From the NCBI GenBank assembly GCA_004519485.1, contig CP038114.1, positions 372,001 through 436,000 of the forward strand: 64,000 nucleotides of DNA, read 5' to 3'. The translations under genes were made by a program, and so were the position numbers. The stretch's first letter is position 1. Each line of letters opens with the position of its first letter. Below the pieces are notes generated by a model. It saw only the letters and a program-made list of their open reading frames with translations. It ran no database searches and was not told the origin of the DNA. Source of the DNA: Nannochloropsis oceanica. Its lineage: Eukaryota; Sar; Eustigmatophyceae; Eustigmatales; Monodopsidaceae. This document shows, one piece after another, positions 20,116 to 31,700 of the stretch.

Positions 20116-23100
20116 ATGGCAGAAACAGAAGCAGCAATAGCCTCAGCAGCAGCAACGCCGCTTGCCGATGGAGGGAAAGATGGAGAAGGTTCAGCAAGCG
20201 GCATGTCTTCTTCTTCCCCTTCTTCTCCCTCCATGTTATTGCCACCTAAGACGGAGATGGCTGTCGAGAATGAGAAGAGGAACGGTAATGCCACTACCGA
20301 TGCAGCCGCAGCTGCAGCAGTGCCAGCTGAGAGAGAGGAAGGAGCCTCCTCAATGCCTCTCTCCGCGTTCAGTTTCGTTTCCTCCTATTCGCCCTCTGTG
20401 GCAGAATTACCAGCAATTGTATCCGCACCGTTAGAAAAAGAAGAGGAGGAGAAGAAGGTCAAGGGAGAGAGCACGTCTTCCTTCTCTGCCTCTGTGTCTG
20501 CGTCCTCCTCCCCTTCGTCTTCCTTCTCCTCGCCTACCACGAAACGATCGCCATCGCCGACACCACCCAAGACAGCTACAGCACCAGCGGCAGGAAATGG
20601 AGCAGGAGTGAAAGAGACCGCATTAGCACCATCACTAGCAGCAGTGGAAGCAACACCAGCTCCAACACCAGGAGGAGGAGAAGGAGCGACAGACGCATCC
20701 GTTATCGCGGCTTACGCGTACCTACAGGGCTTGGACTCTCCTGTGACTGCTGCTAATTCTTCGGCAGGCAGGGAGGAAGGGCTCGGATTGACTTCCCCTG
20801 TTGCTGCTTCCTCTTTATTGCCCAGAAAAGGGGCAGGGAGGGAGGGAGGGCTGGAGGGTGAGGAATCAAGACCTTTAGGTTCTGCTTCTCCTTTTCTTCC
20901 TCCTCCGTCCTTGTCTGAAGCGTCATTGCCGCCGGGTAGCAGCAGCAGCAGTGGTGGTGGTGCGTCTTCTTCCTCCTCCTCAAGCACGACGCTGGAGGTG
21001 CCCTCAACGATATTGACCAGCACCACCACAACCAAGACAAAGAGAGAAGATCGGGCACCAACAGCACCAACAGCACCAACAGCACCAACAGCACCAACAG
21101 CAACAGCAGCAGCAGCAGCAACAACTACAGCAGCACCAGCAGCAACAACAACAGCAGCAGCAGGGCCATCCTCTTCAGCATTTCCCTTCATGGCTCCAAC
21201 AGCAGCTGTCGAGGGAGGGAGGGAGGGCACAAGCAACACCTGCACCAGCACCAGGAGCAACAGCGGCAGCAGTAGTGGTGGTGATACACCTACTTCTCTT
21301 CCTCCTCCGCTCCCTCCTTCTCATATCACGACAACCACCACCAGCCACACCTTAAAGGAGGGGGGGGAAGGGAGGGAGGAAAGGGGGGCGGGAGCTCTTC
21401 TTAGCTTCGGATCTTCTTCCTCCTCTCGATCCATCTCCTCCTCCTCCTCCTCCTCCTCCTCCTCCTCTTCGTCTTCTACTTTTTCTCCCGTATTAAGGGG
21501 AGGAAACAGCAGCGGAAGCATCACCACTCGCCCTCCCCCTCCTCCTCCTCCTCGATCCGACAGCAGTGGTGGTATTCTCGGGGGGGCTGCCTCTCCCTTG
21601 ACGTTCTCTCTGACCAGCAGCAGCAGAGGCACGATGAAAAAGAAGAAAAAAGCACCTGTTAAACTTGTTGGATACGCTCGCGGAGACGGAGAGGGAGCGA
21701 GCGAGGGAGGGAAAATGGACGAGGTGATGGAGAGGAGTGGAGGCAGTAGTAGCACAGTGTCTTCAACGGCATCGACGGGAGGGAGGGAGGGAGGGAGGGA
21801 AGGAGGAAGTGGAGGAGCGCAAGGAGTACCTTCATCAACTGCTACTGCCATTGGCCCTCCTTCCCGCTCCCTTCCTCCCTCCTCAACCTCCACCCCCTCC
21901 TCCTCTTCCTCTACCTTCAGATTCGTCAATGCTGCTTTTGCTCCCGCTCCTCCTCTTCCTCCCCCTTCCTCCTCCACCAAAGCAGCCCCCCCCGCCCACC
22001 CCCACCCCTCGCACCTACAGCACCCACAACAACAACGACAATTACAGGCTCCCTGTCCACGCGCCGCTGGCACCAACAGCACCAACAGAGGCAATGGAGC
22101 TGGTGTTGGACGTGGGGCAGCAGCCGCATCCCCAGCAGCACCAGTCTCAACCACCGCAGGAGGCATTCTCTCCTTCTTCGGATTTGGCGCCCCCCCCCCT
22201 CCTACTCCTCCCCCTCCACCCCCCCCCCCCCCGACACTACCCTCTTCACGGACAGGACGATCCATCTCTTCCGCTGCTGCTGCTTCTGCTGCTGCTCCAA
22301 CAGCAAGAGAGCACCGACGACCAACTCCCGCCACTTCACCTTCCCTTCCTCCCTCCCTCCCTCCCTCCCTCCCTCCCTCCCTGTTGCGGCCCACTGACAA
22401 CGTAAAGGTCTGGACTCGCAGCAGCAGCGGCAGCAGCGGCAGCAGCAGCAGCAGCTGCAGTGACGTCATTCCCGCACATCCCGCCTCCTCCTCCCCCTCC
22501 ACCGCCACCTCGTCCCCTTCCTCTTCACCTGACGCGGCTGGCTCTCGCCCTCCTCCTGCTCCTCCTTCCCACCCTCCACCTTCCTTCCGAAGCCACAGCA
22601 ACGAGAGAAGCAGCAGTAGTAGCAACAGTAGCGCTTTATTCAAGCCCTTAGGAGGAGGAGGAGGAAGAGGAGCAGAAAGACGAGAAGGAAAAGAAAAAGG
22701 AGAAGCTGGAGGAGGAAAAAGTACAAGACTCCAACATACGCCTTCTCTCTCCTTCATTAGGCCCTCCCTCCCTCCCTCCGCCTCCTCCTCCGCCTCTTTT
22801 TCCTCCTCTCCTTTCCGCAAATCTCCACAAAGCGAGACGAGGCCGGGAGGGCGGGAGGAGGAGGAGGGGGAGGAGGAGAAGGAGGAAAGCACCGTCCACG
22901 CACTTCTTCAAGGAGTGAAGGAGGGAGAGAAGGAGGGAAGGGAAGAGGACATTCATGCCAGTCTCAAGAGTTTCCAACAGGAGGTCACTTCCTTGTGTTT
23001 CACCCAACAAGAAATTAGGCGGCGCAAAGCTCGAATTTTGAATGAACTTCGTTTGCTTGAGGAGGAGGAGGAGGGCGGGAGGGAGGAAGAGCTCAGGTAT

Positions 23101-25215
23101 GAAGGGCTGCAGGCACGGTTGGCTGAGAAGGAAGATTTTGAGAAGGCAGAGGCGTTACAGGATGTTCTTGATGAGTTGGGAAGGAGGAGGGAGGGGAGGA
23201 GGAGGAGGAGGCAGGAATTGGAGGAAGAGGGGAATGAGGGGGGCAGGGAGGGGGAGAGGATTGCGAGGAGGATGGGGAGAAGGGTGGGGGAGATGGTGGG
23301 CTTGTTGGAGGGGTGGGTGAAGAGGAGGGGGGAGGAGATGGAGGGATGGAGGGGAAAGGTAGATGGAGGGATGGAAGAGGAAGGGAGAAGGCTAACGGAG
23401 GAGGAGGAGCGAGTGCGCGGGGAGAAGCAACGTATGGAGGAGGAGGAGAGGAGAGTGGGGGAGGAGGAGGAGAGGGTGGAGGGGTTGATTGAGGAAGGGA
23501 CGCGAGGGCTGCAGCAGCAGCAGCAGTGCCTGGAGCAGGACCTCGAGAAAATTGACAAAGAAATTGCGGCGTTGGAAGAGGCATTGAGAAGACAGAAGGG
23601 AGAAAGGGATAGGGTGCTACAACAACTTCGAGTGACGGAGGGGGGGGTAGAGGAGGTGAGAGGAAGATATGGGAAAGAGTGGAGTTTAATCCAGGAGAAA
23701 AAACGGGCGTTGGCGATGGCGAGGGAGGGGGTGGGGGAGGAGGAGAGAGGGCTGAGGGAGAGAAGAGGAATGCTAGAAGAGGCGATGGAGAAGGCACGGT
23801 TGGAGGAGGAGAGGAGGAGGAAGGTGATGCAGCAGATGATGTGTGAACTAACGGTTGCTTCAACGCTTGCAAGGTTGTTCCCTGAGAAAGAGGGGGGGGG
23901 GGAAAGAAAGGAGGAGGGAAGGAGGGAGGGAGGGGTGGAGGAGGGGGGCTTGGACCAGTATCAGGCGGCGGTGAGGGTGGAGGAGGAGAGGAGGGAGGAG
24001 GGAAGGAGGGAGGCGGAAAGATTGGAGAAAGAATTGAGCAGCTTGAAAGAGGAGATGGAGGAGACTGACCAGCGTCTCCCGGATTTGGAGGTGGCAAAAC
24101 GTGAAGCAGCAGCCGCGAAAAATTACAAGGAGGCCGCCGCCCGCATGAAGGAGATCAAATGCCTCCAGGAGAGGAAAGGCAGGATCCAAAACCTCCTCCA
24201 TACCCATCACCTTCATCTCCAGGACCTCCGGCTCATCCTGCACCAGGAAGAAGCGAATCTGACTACGGCCCTTTCCGCCCTCCATCAGTTCCAACAACAG
24301 CAACAACACCAACGGCTGTCTTCGTTAGAGTGCCAACGGAAAGCGCTCGGGAAGTCTAGGACTAAAATAAGCGCCCTCCCATGCACCATCAAGATAGCCT
24401 TACAGACCAGTGCAGTCATCCTCCTTCAGGCAGAAATGGAGGCTGTTGATGGGGAGATGGCGACGCTCAGGAAAAAGCTCAGTCTCCCTCCTGTGGCAAA
24501 ATATGATGATGATGATGCACAAGAAGAAGAAGAAGAACAAGAGGAGGGGGAGGAAGAGGAGGAGGCGGGGGCACAGGTAGTAAGTCCGAGTAGGGAGGAG
24601 GAGGAGAGCGCGGGGAAGGAGGAGATGCCGCAGCGGCGCTTTATTTCTGCTAGCACAGGTCCTCGTGGCGCTCGCAGTCGTAGCAGCAGGAGTAAACTTT
24701 CTTTTAATTCGTTGTCTTTGGCGCCAACTGCCGGGATACAGTGTGAGGAGACAGTAGACGAGCAGCAGCAGCAGGAGGAGAAGAAGAGAAGAGAGAAATT
24801 TGCAGTTGCAGCTGCCACAGTTGTCGAGGATGAAGAGGAGGACGAGGAAGAAATCACGTCTCTCACTGCCGCTGCTGCTTCTGCTGCTCCTACTGCTGCC
24901 TCTCCTGGAGATCCTACTCCTGGAGCTATCGCCCGTGCCCGAGAATTGTACGTTGCGATTTTATCGTTGGAGGAGAGAGTCGCGCAGGCAGCCGGGGAGG
25001 AGGACTTTGAGGAAGCAGAGGTGCTGCAGGAGGAAATGGAGTGGTTGAAGGAAGAAATGGCACGTTTAGGTCCCATAGATGTGATGCATTTGATTATGGA
25101 CTCGGAGGAGGAGGAGGAGGAGGAGAAGGAGGGGGAGGAGGGGGAGGAGGGGGAGGAGGAGGAGGAGGAGGAGGAGGACGAAGAGGAGAAGGAGGGCAGG
25201 GAAGAAGGGGTGTAG
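20116..25215 (+). CDS. Giant Ser-rich coiled-coil protein with UVR-like motifs
   Basis: An uninterrupted frame of about 1700 codons. I prefer the start at 20116 (MAETEAAIASAAAT), nine codons into the open frame, because an acceptor-like TTGCCCAACAG lies just before it. The N-terminal ~950 residues are disordered: Ser, Pro, Ala, Thr and Gly homopolymers, many from CCT/GGA/CAG repeats. The C-terminal ~700 residues are strongly charged coiled coil. Within it sit UVR-like helical hairpins: LAEKEDFEKAEALQDVLDEL, AAAKNYKEAAARMKEIK and AAGEEDFEEAEVLQEEMEWL. UVR motifs mediate protein contacts in UvrB/C and in plastid and cytoskeletal proteins. No enzyme domain. A scaffold or vesicle/cytoskeleton tether is my inference. 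Position 24350-24429 may be an unspliced intron. Confidence 0.7.
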   Translation: MAETEAAIASAAATPLADGGKDGEGSASGMSSSSPSSPSMLLPPKTEMAVENEKRNGNATTDAAAAAAVPAEREEGASSMPLSAFSFVSSYSPSVAELPAIVSAPLEKEEEEKKVKGESTSSFSASVSASSSPSSSFSSPTTKRSPSPTPPKTATAPAAGNGAGVKETALAPSLAAVEATPAPTPGGGEGATDASVIAAYAYLQGLDSPVTAANSSAGREEGLGLTSPVAASSLLPRKGAGREGGLEGEESRPLGSASPFLPPPSLSEASLPPGSSSSSGGGASSSSSSSTTLEVPSTILTSTTTTKTKREDRAPTAPTAPTAPTAPTATAAAAATTTAAPAATTTAAAGPSSSAFPFMAPTAAVEGGREGTSNTCTSTRSNSGSSSGGDTPTSLPPPLPPSHITTTTTSHTLKEGGEGREERGAGALLSFGSSSSSRSISSSSSSSSSSSSSSTFSPVLRGGNSSGSITTRPPPPPPPRSDSSGGILGGAASPLTFSLTSSSRGTMKKKKKAPVKLVGYARGDGEGASEGGKMDEVMERSGGSSSTVSSTASTGGREGGREGGSGGAQGVPSSTATAIGPPSRSLPPSSTSTPSSSSSTFRFVNAAFAPAPPLPPPSSSTKAAPPAHPHPSHLQHPQQQRQLQAPCPRAAGTNSTNRGNGAGVGRGAAAASPAAPVSTTAGGILSFFGFGAPPPPTPPPPPPPPPTLPSSRTGRSISSAAAASAAAPTAREHRRPTPATSPSLPPSLPPSLPPSLLRPTDNVKVWTRSSSGSSGSSSSSCSDVIPAHPASSSPSTATSSPSSSPDAAGSRPPPAPPSHPPPSFRSHSNERSSSSSNSSALFKPLGGGGGRGAERREGKEKGEAGGGKSTRLQHTPSLSFIRPSLPPSASSSASFSSSPFRKSPQSETRPGGREEEEGEEEKEESTVHALLQGVKEGEKEGREEDIHASLKSFQQEVTSLCFTQQEIRRRKARILNELRLLEEEEEGGREEELRYEGLQARLAEKEDFEKAEALQDVLDELGRRREGRRRRRQELEEEGNEGGREGERIARRMGRRVGEMVGLLEGWVKRRGEEMEGWRGKVDGGMEEEGRRLTEEEERVRGEKQRMEEEERRVGEEEERVEGLIEEGTRGLQQQQQCLEQDLEKIDKEIAALEEALRRQKGERDRVLQQLRVTEGGVEEVRGRYGKEWSLIQEKKRALAMAREGVGEEERGLRERRGMLEEAMEKARLEEERRRKVMQQMMCELTVASTLARLFPEKEGGGERKEEGRREGGVEEGGLDQYQAAVRVEEERREEGRREAERLEKELSSLKEEMEETDQRLPDLEVAKREAAAAKNYKEAAARMKEIKCLQERKGRIQNLLHTHHLHLQDLRLILHQEEANLTTALSALHQFQQQQQHQRLSSLECQRKALGKSRTKISALPCTIKIALQTSAVILLQAEMEAVDGEMATLRKKLSLPPVAKYDDDDAQEEEEEQEEGEEEEEAGAQVVSPSREEEESAGKEEMPQRRFISASTGPRGARSRSSRSKLSFNSLSLAPTAGIQCEETVDEQQQQEEKKRREKFAVAAATVVEDEEEDEEEITSLTAAAASAAPTAASPGDPTPGAIARARELYVAILSLEERVAQAAGEEDFEEAEVLQEEMEWLKEEMARLGPIDVMHLIMDSEEEEEEEKEGEEGEEGEEEEEEEEDEEEKEGREEGV

Positions 25216-26203
25216 AAGGAGGAGAGATTGACCGTATTTCCACATACTTAGTGTATGTATGATTGAACAAAAGGCTGTCAAGGAAATAAAATACGTCTTA
25301 GTGCATAGTCCTCATCTCCTCTTATAGGAAAGCCTCTTAGAGGAAAATCATGAAGATAATTTTTGAAATGTAGGAACAAGGGTCCGACCTATTTTCCATT
25401 GGATCACCATGTATGTGATGCACGGGTCGGGCCAAGGCGACACGTACCGAGAGATGAAACGCAAGAAGTTATTGTTTCAACGCATATAACGAAGAAAAGA
25501 TGGAGCAGGCTCTGCACCGTAGGCACAGGTGCGGCATGGCCATGCCACCGGCATAATTCAAAGCGTTTGAAATCTACGCATGCTTTTCGGGTGCCTCTCA
25601 TCCTTTTGCGCTCAAAACCACGCACAATTTGCTTTTGGTCATACTCCATCTTTTCAAACCCCAGCAGGATTCAAACGCAGCCGTTAACTCGTCCGTTAAT
25701 TCAGGTCTGTCCTCAGAGAATACGTATATTGATCCTCCTGAGCTTTAGTTTGCCCAAAGATGCATCGGGTGCATTTCATGTTTCTTCTTCCTGCCGTGTA
25801 TCTCGTGCAAATGAGTCAGACAGGTGTAGATGTGGTTTCTACAGGCGATGCGTTCAAGGGGGGAGTTCGACGCACGAGTGTGTGCTCGAGCCCTGTTCAC
25901 CTTTCCCTCTTTTTCCACAAGTCTTTGCGCATCCTGCTTGAAAGACAAAGATATTGGACAGTTTAATAATCCCTGTACATCATGAGCAAGTCAAGTGCAC
26001 TTTTTACTTGCACTTTCAGATATCTTACCTCTCCTAGATGACTATGAATCACTCACTCTAGCATGTCCCCTCTATCTTAGCCACGGATTGACAAGAAGCT
26101 TGCGCACGAGCGAGGATCCAACCGCCTTTTCTCCTTCTCCCACGATTACTCAAGCAGGTGCTCTAGCCTCCACTTCACCTAGTACTACGCCACCCAACAC
26201 ACT
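25216..26203. other. Intergenic ~1 kb
   Basis: A+T content rises just after the stop of the large gene, with AATAAAATA (about 25284) as a possible polyadenylation context. The 192-codon open frame at 25363-25941 has no recognisable features and I do not call it. Confidence 0.5.
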
Positions 26204-27589
26204 ATGTCCATGACTAAGAACTTCGTCACACTTGTCCTCCTCATCTTAGTGTTGGCGTGTGCTATTCGCCGAACCGCGTGCACCCGTTTTGAAGTGTCCA
26301 CCATCTCTCTTCAAGCCGCAAAGCATCTCAAGGTTCCCCTTAAATATGCAATGGAAATGCCCATTGACAATTTTCTCCAGCGTATTCATGCCTGCCTGAC
26401 TATCCTAGGTTGGCTTTTACAGACGTGGCTCGAGTCCGTACTTGAAATCTTCCGGTGGGTTTTCCTCCTCGTCTGCATTTCGACCTTCAGTGGATTTTTC
26501 TGCTGGGGGCTGGACACCCTTTGGTGCTATCACGGCGGCTTCAAGAGCAATATCTCTTTTTACAGGGCCCCGAAGACGTCAACGACCACCGTGGACTCGA
26601 GTCCTGTATTCATGCCGCTCCCAGCGACCACCAAATCATCAAAACAGCCGATATCTGCAGGTAAAATTACACCCTACGCCCGTATTAGTATTGTCCTGGC
26701 GATGCCTCTCTTCGTTGTCCTGGGATTCCTTAACATAGGTGTCGTGGGTGCGATTGCTTTTCTCAGAGTCGTTCAGTACGGCATTCTCTTGTTGTGGAAG
26801 AGCCTGAGTGCCATGAAAGCGCATGTCGCTCAACGAGTCGAATATTTTTACACCTCTCTCCTAATTCTGTATGCGATTACGGTTGCCCTGATTTTCGGGA
26901 GCTGCAGCAGCATCAGCATCACCTCCACGAAACGCCGCATGACCTTGAAAATCAAACCAACCCCAACAGAGACAAAGAAGGGGAGACGATTTGCCAAGAA
27001 GGCACGCCTGCACAAATGTACTCACAACTATCGTCCTACCCTTATTTTCTCTTCCACCACCTCTGGTGCCACCACGCAAACGGATATCAAGGAGGTCTTT
27101 CGTCCAATCCTCACTACCACGATTGAGACGGGAACGTTGACAAGCATCACCACGGGTAGCAACACAGCCCCGCTCCTCCATATCCCCACGATCAATGGTA
27201 CGGTAGCCAATTTATCTTTTTCTTCTTCGATGCTCGGTTGCGGTAGTAGCAGTAGCCACAACAAAAGCAGCAGCAACAGAGGCAGCAACAACGGCAACAG
27301 CAGCAGCACCACCGGCAACACCACCACCACGACCGAGGCGGTGCGGATCTGTTTGGAGACGATCACTCGGGCGGCACATGGGTCATTTATAGATCAAATT
27401 GATGTCGTGGAGGAGGAGGAGAGCAAGAGCGACGACCACATCTCGGCTGTATTGCCTGTCGGCCGCTCAGTCGTCGATTCCGCCATTGCGTCTCAGCGCA
27501 AGGTCAACAAGCTGATGAACCTCAACAACAGAACGCCGAGAAGGCGACAAGCACGACAGTCAAGAAAAGAAAGACAAAAATGCATGTAG
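26204..27589 (+). CDS. Multi-pass membrane protein, unknown
   Basis: 461 aa, no introns. The N-terminus is a hydrophobic signal or anchor (FVTLVLLILVLACAI). Further hydrophobic segments lie at about residues 66-105 (ILGWLLQTWL; WVFLLVCISTFSGFFCW), 162-200 (ISIVLAMPLFVVLGFLNIGV; VQYGILLLW) and 215-232 (LLILYAITVALIFGSC). The C-terminal half is hydrophilic and Thr/Ser/Asn-rich with a basic end (RRRQARQSRKERQK). No family recognised; it may be lineage-specific. Codon use is less GC-biased than its neighbours. Confidence 0.6.
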   Translation: MSMTKNFVTLVLLILVLACAIRRTACTRFEVSTISLQAAKHLKVPLKYAMEMPIDNFLQRIHACLTILGWLLQTWLESVLEIFRWVFLLVCISTFSGFFCWGLDTLWCYHGGFKSNISFYRAPKTSTTTVDSSPVFMPLPATTKSSKQPISAGKITPYARISIVLAMPLFVVLGFLNIGVVGAIAFLRVVQYGILLLWKSLSAMKAHVAQRVEYFYTSLLILYAITVALIFGSCSSISITSTKRRMTLKIKPTPTETKKGRRFAKKARLHKCTHNYRPTLIFSSTTSGATTQTDIKEVFRPILTTTIETGTLTSITTGSNTAPLLHIPTINGTVANLSFSSSMLGCGSSSSHNKSSSNRGSNNGNSSSTTGNTTTTTEAVRICLETITRAAHGSFIDQIDVVEEEESKSDDHISAVLPVGRSVVDSAIASQRKVNKLMNLNNRTPRRRQARQSRKERQKCM

Positions 27590-28738
27590 AGTACGGAAAG
27601 ACGAACCAACTGCCCAGAAAAAAGAGAGACTCGATAGTAAAGAAAAGGGAGTGTGACCGTCACCTTAAAGAACGTAGGGATAACAAGACTGCGAACAATT
27701 GCTTGCTTTCAGCACTTTAAGGGGAGGAGGGGAGCGTCAAATGCTTTGTTCTTTTATCATGTACAGAAACGGCCGCATTAATATGTATGTAAAGTTCCTT
27801 TGTAAGTGTGCTGCTTTCTTTGCCTTGGTGCTTGCCCAAGTGCTCCGACATATGCAAGCCGAACTATCCGTGATTTTTTTGTTATGGATCCTTTGATTTT
27901 TCCTCATGACCTAACATTGAGATTCTTATATCTACTTATGTCTATTTCTCTTGCAGGCGGGCGCGTGTATTGGAAGCCTTGCAATGAAACTGTTGCCATG
28001 CTTTTCACTTTGTTCTTTTGCGTGAGGAAAGAAGACGTACGCGTCTCTGCCGTGCTTTTCTCCAAGCCAGACAAGGTCGAGAGTTAGCAGCACCAAACCT
28101 GGCACCCAGAGTAAAACAAATTTGCAGCCAAATGCGCACCTTTTGCACACAAATGCATGCGTGCACGGCTCCTATCCGATGCCAATGGCCGAAGCTCTCG
28201 ACCTGCCAACAAAAACGCAGTCGGATACTCATCAGGCTCGCTTGCTCGTGTGTGGCTGCCTTCTCTCGAGTTGACCTTCTTGCCTTGGCGCAAAGGAGAG
28301 GATCGACATGTTGCTCTTCCTCTCGTTGGTCAAGGGTGGGTACATGCTTGGGCATAACATCATGGTTAGTCCGATCAATGTCTTTGCGGCTTGAGTTGGA
28401 TGGTTCTGATGGGTGTGCAAACATCAAGTCTCGTTTTCCCCAGCCCTTCCACATGATGATGCATCCGCGAGAGGAGGAGGAGCCTTGCTGCCTCTATCTT
28501 TCCTCACCAGGGGCCGCACATTGCTTCAACCTATTCCCACTTACACTCACACTCGTCCTTTGTCATTCCCACACCATTCGCACAGTGGGCAAGGAGAAAG
28601 CATTTTCCCTTCACGCACAAGGCTGGCCCGGGGGCGTGCGTGTAGCCACTGCAGCAAGCTTCCATCGCGGCACTAGCAGGACAAACGCCTCGTAGCTCCA
28701 GCACCAGCACCAGCGGCTCCATTGCCAGTAAAGGGACC
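27590..28738. other. Intergenic ~1.15 kb
   Basis: No gene I can support. Open frames on both strands (28018-28695 plus, 28005-28454 minus) overlap, lack domains and read as chance. Confidence 0.5.
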
Positions 28739-31700
28739 ATGAGCAACATGCGGCGACAGCGGCACGTGCTTTCTGTGGGATTGCTTCTGACAGCGTGCGT
28801 GCTGGGTGGGAGTGAAGCCTTCGTAGTACCCGCCAGCCGGATAAGACCCCTCCCCTCCCTCCCCTCCTCCGCCTCGTTTGCCATCACCACCACTGCCTCC
28901 TCCTCCCTTTCCATCTCTTCCTCGAGCAGAAGAGGATTCTACCTACTATCCTCCACAAGCACACAACAACAACGTCTCGCGGGGCGCACCCTCTCCATGC
29001 TCAAGGAACCGAAAGGCAGCGACGCGTTCGCGCGGCTCCTTGAAAAGGAAGCGAGCCTCAGCCCTCTCGCCAAGCTGCAATCGGGCCCAGCAAAGGTACT
29101 CAAATTCACCTCTGTCCCTCTCGCAGCTGTAGGTGGCTTTCTCGCTACGCCTAAGGCGGCTGGAGGAATGTTTCGAGTGTTTGGTGGAGTTGTCGGTGGC
29201 TTTGCCCTGAAACAACTCAATCAAAAATTACGGAGCATTCGTCACTCTGGTGCGGAGGTAGCCGTGGCCCACCTTTTGTTGGACTACGAAAGCGATATAA
29301 GTTCTCTAACCCCGTCGGCCATCAAGGCCGTAACTGCCAAATATGACGTGAATTACGCCGAGCACTTGGAGATCATGCGGAGCCTATACACGTCATTCCT
29401 CCTCGCCACCCTCCAGTGGCCCGAGGTGCGGATGAACGAGCCTGCCTCCCTGGTGGACCTATCCACCGCCTTGGGCCTCGATAGCTCGACGATTGGGGAT
29501 GCCCACTGTGCAGCAGCAGAAGAAATTGCGCGAATGCTGGCAGAGGTACCCTTTGAGGAGAGGGAGGAGGCATGGGAGCAGGGGATGGTGGGTAAGCTGC
29601 TGTTTTTGAGTGATCGGCTCTACACGCAGCTGGAGGAGGAGGAGACGAGGGAGTATGAGTTGGGAAGAGTTACGGAGATTCTGGGGCTGACGCCGAAGGA
29701 GGGGGTGGATAAAGTCCAGGCGCTGGTGTTGCCGTATTATACGAGCATTGTCAAGGATGGGATGAGGCAAATTCGTGGTGGGGGCGGGGGGGAGGGGGAG
29801 GCGATGGACGGTCCCAAGCTGGTGAAGTGGAGGCAAAGTCTGGGGGTGAGTGAGGCGCAGGCGAACAGATTGCATTCGGAGGAATTCGCGAAGGAGGTGA
29901 CGCGGTGCGTGGAGGCGGGACAAGGGCGTGTCCGGGATGGCGATGCTGACGTGCTCCTGAAGGTGCGGCAGTTGTTGGGAATTTCGAGTTTTGAATCCGA
30001 AAGGGCGCTGGAAAGTGTAACGGCTCCGTTATTGCGCCAGTCCATCGTGGAGATGTTGACGGCACTCACGGCCACGCCTGCAGACACGTGGCCGGATGCC
30101 CTATTGAAGGTGCGACAGAGGCAGAAGGAGCTCAAGATGGTGGATTCCGCCTTGGTCTTTCACATCAAAGACGTGTATCGCGAGCGGCTTAAGGGGTTGA
30201 TTCGACAGGCAAACGAAGCAGCCGCGCCGTTGGAAGCCGCAGCCGCCGCCACCGCTCTGGAAGGGAAGGAAAGAGGGATGGAAGCCGGAGAGGGAGCAAA
30301 GCTGCGGAAGACGGTTGGGGCGGCCATGTTATTGATGCGGCTGATGAGGCAGTTCCTGGAAGTGAACAATCTGGACGAGGTGATGGACGAAGACCTCTTC
30401 AATTTGAAATTTCTAAATTTATTGCCAGGGGAGTTGAACAAACGGGAGAGGGAGGTGACCTTCCGACAGTACGTCTCGGCGGTTGTGAGCGCGAAGCTGG
30501 TGATGGAGGAGGGGGGGGCGATCAATGAATTGGGCATGTTCTTGGAGATGGACCCGGCATATGTCAAGTACACGCTGAAGGCTATGGTGGGACCGATCTA
30601 CGAACAAAAGGTGCGGGAGTTCGTGGTGGAAAAGAAGGAGATGACGGACGAAAACCAGCAGGTCTTGCTAGACATCATGCGGGACTTCCGGGTGGATGAC
30701 GCGGATGTTCGGCGCATCGGCTTGGCCGTGTACGAGGCCAAGGTCCACGAATTTTTCGATGGCAAGAAAGAGTTTACCGAGGCCGAATTGAGCGAGTTGG
30801 AACGGGTCAAGGGTTTCTTACTCTTGTCCGACGCGGACGTGGATCGGATCCATGAGCCCCTGGCCCGGGACGAGTTCCTCAAGGTCGTCAAGGCCGAGTT
30901 CGTCAAGCAAAAAACGGCCACTGCCACTGCTGCTGTCCCTTCCACCACGGGGAGGGCAGGAGGCACAAGCGCATCCTTGGTAGCGCTGTCAAGGAGATTG
31001 GGCCTCTCGGAGGATGCCCGAGACGAACTCCTGGGCGAGGCTCTGACTACGCACGTCTCGCCCATGCTCTCGAACCTCAAAACGACCTTCCGCACACTTA
31101 CCACCCCAGCGGCCGAGCTGGCCGAGGAACGGGGAGTGGATGAGGGGGAGGATCCCTTCATAAAGGGGAGGGGAAAGGAAGGCTTGATGATCAAGACGGA
31201 CAACACCCGCAACGGCAACCTCCTGGTCGAGGCCGTGGAGCTGGTGAGTTTCTTGGAGGCCAACGAGGGTTACCGCGCCACGCCGATGAACCTGGACGAC
31301 GAAGGGCACATGGCAAAGAGGAGCACGGATTCAGCCAAGGGAAAGAGGACGGTCACGTCCTATGTCTGCAAGGCTGCCATGGGGGGGGGAAGGGCAGGGG
31401 AGAAGGGGAACAAGGAGAAGGAGGAGGAGGCGGAGGAGAGCCAGCTGGCAGAGGAGATGTACAAGGCCTTTGTCCAGACCGTGGCCGGGGCAGCGGAGGG
31501 GGAGAAGAAGGAGCGTTACCGTGTCGTGCAAGACAAATTTGGTGCGGCACTGGGGATCCATCCCCCGAGGATGGAGGCCCTGAAATTCGATCTGTACGCG
31601 AGTAAGATGCGGAAGTTGGTGCGGTCGTGCCTGGAAGTAAAGGGGATGATGGGCGCGGACGACAATGCGGAGCTGTCCCTGTTGAACACGCAATATGCCA

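Noticed and set aside
25363-25941. 192-codon open frame between two genes
   Set aside because: Mixed composition, no hydrophobic or conserved pattern, and a counter-strand open frame of similar quality.
28018-28695. 225-codon open frame upstream of the Tic110-like gene
   Set aside because: Overlapped by an equally long minus-strand frame; no motif; most likely promoter and leader sequence.
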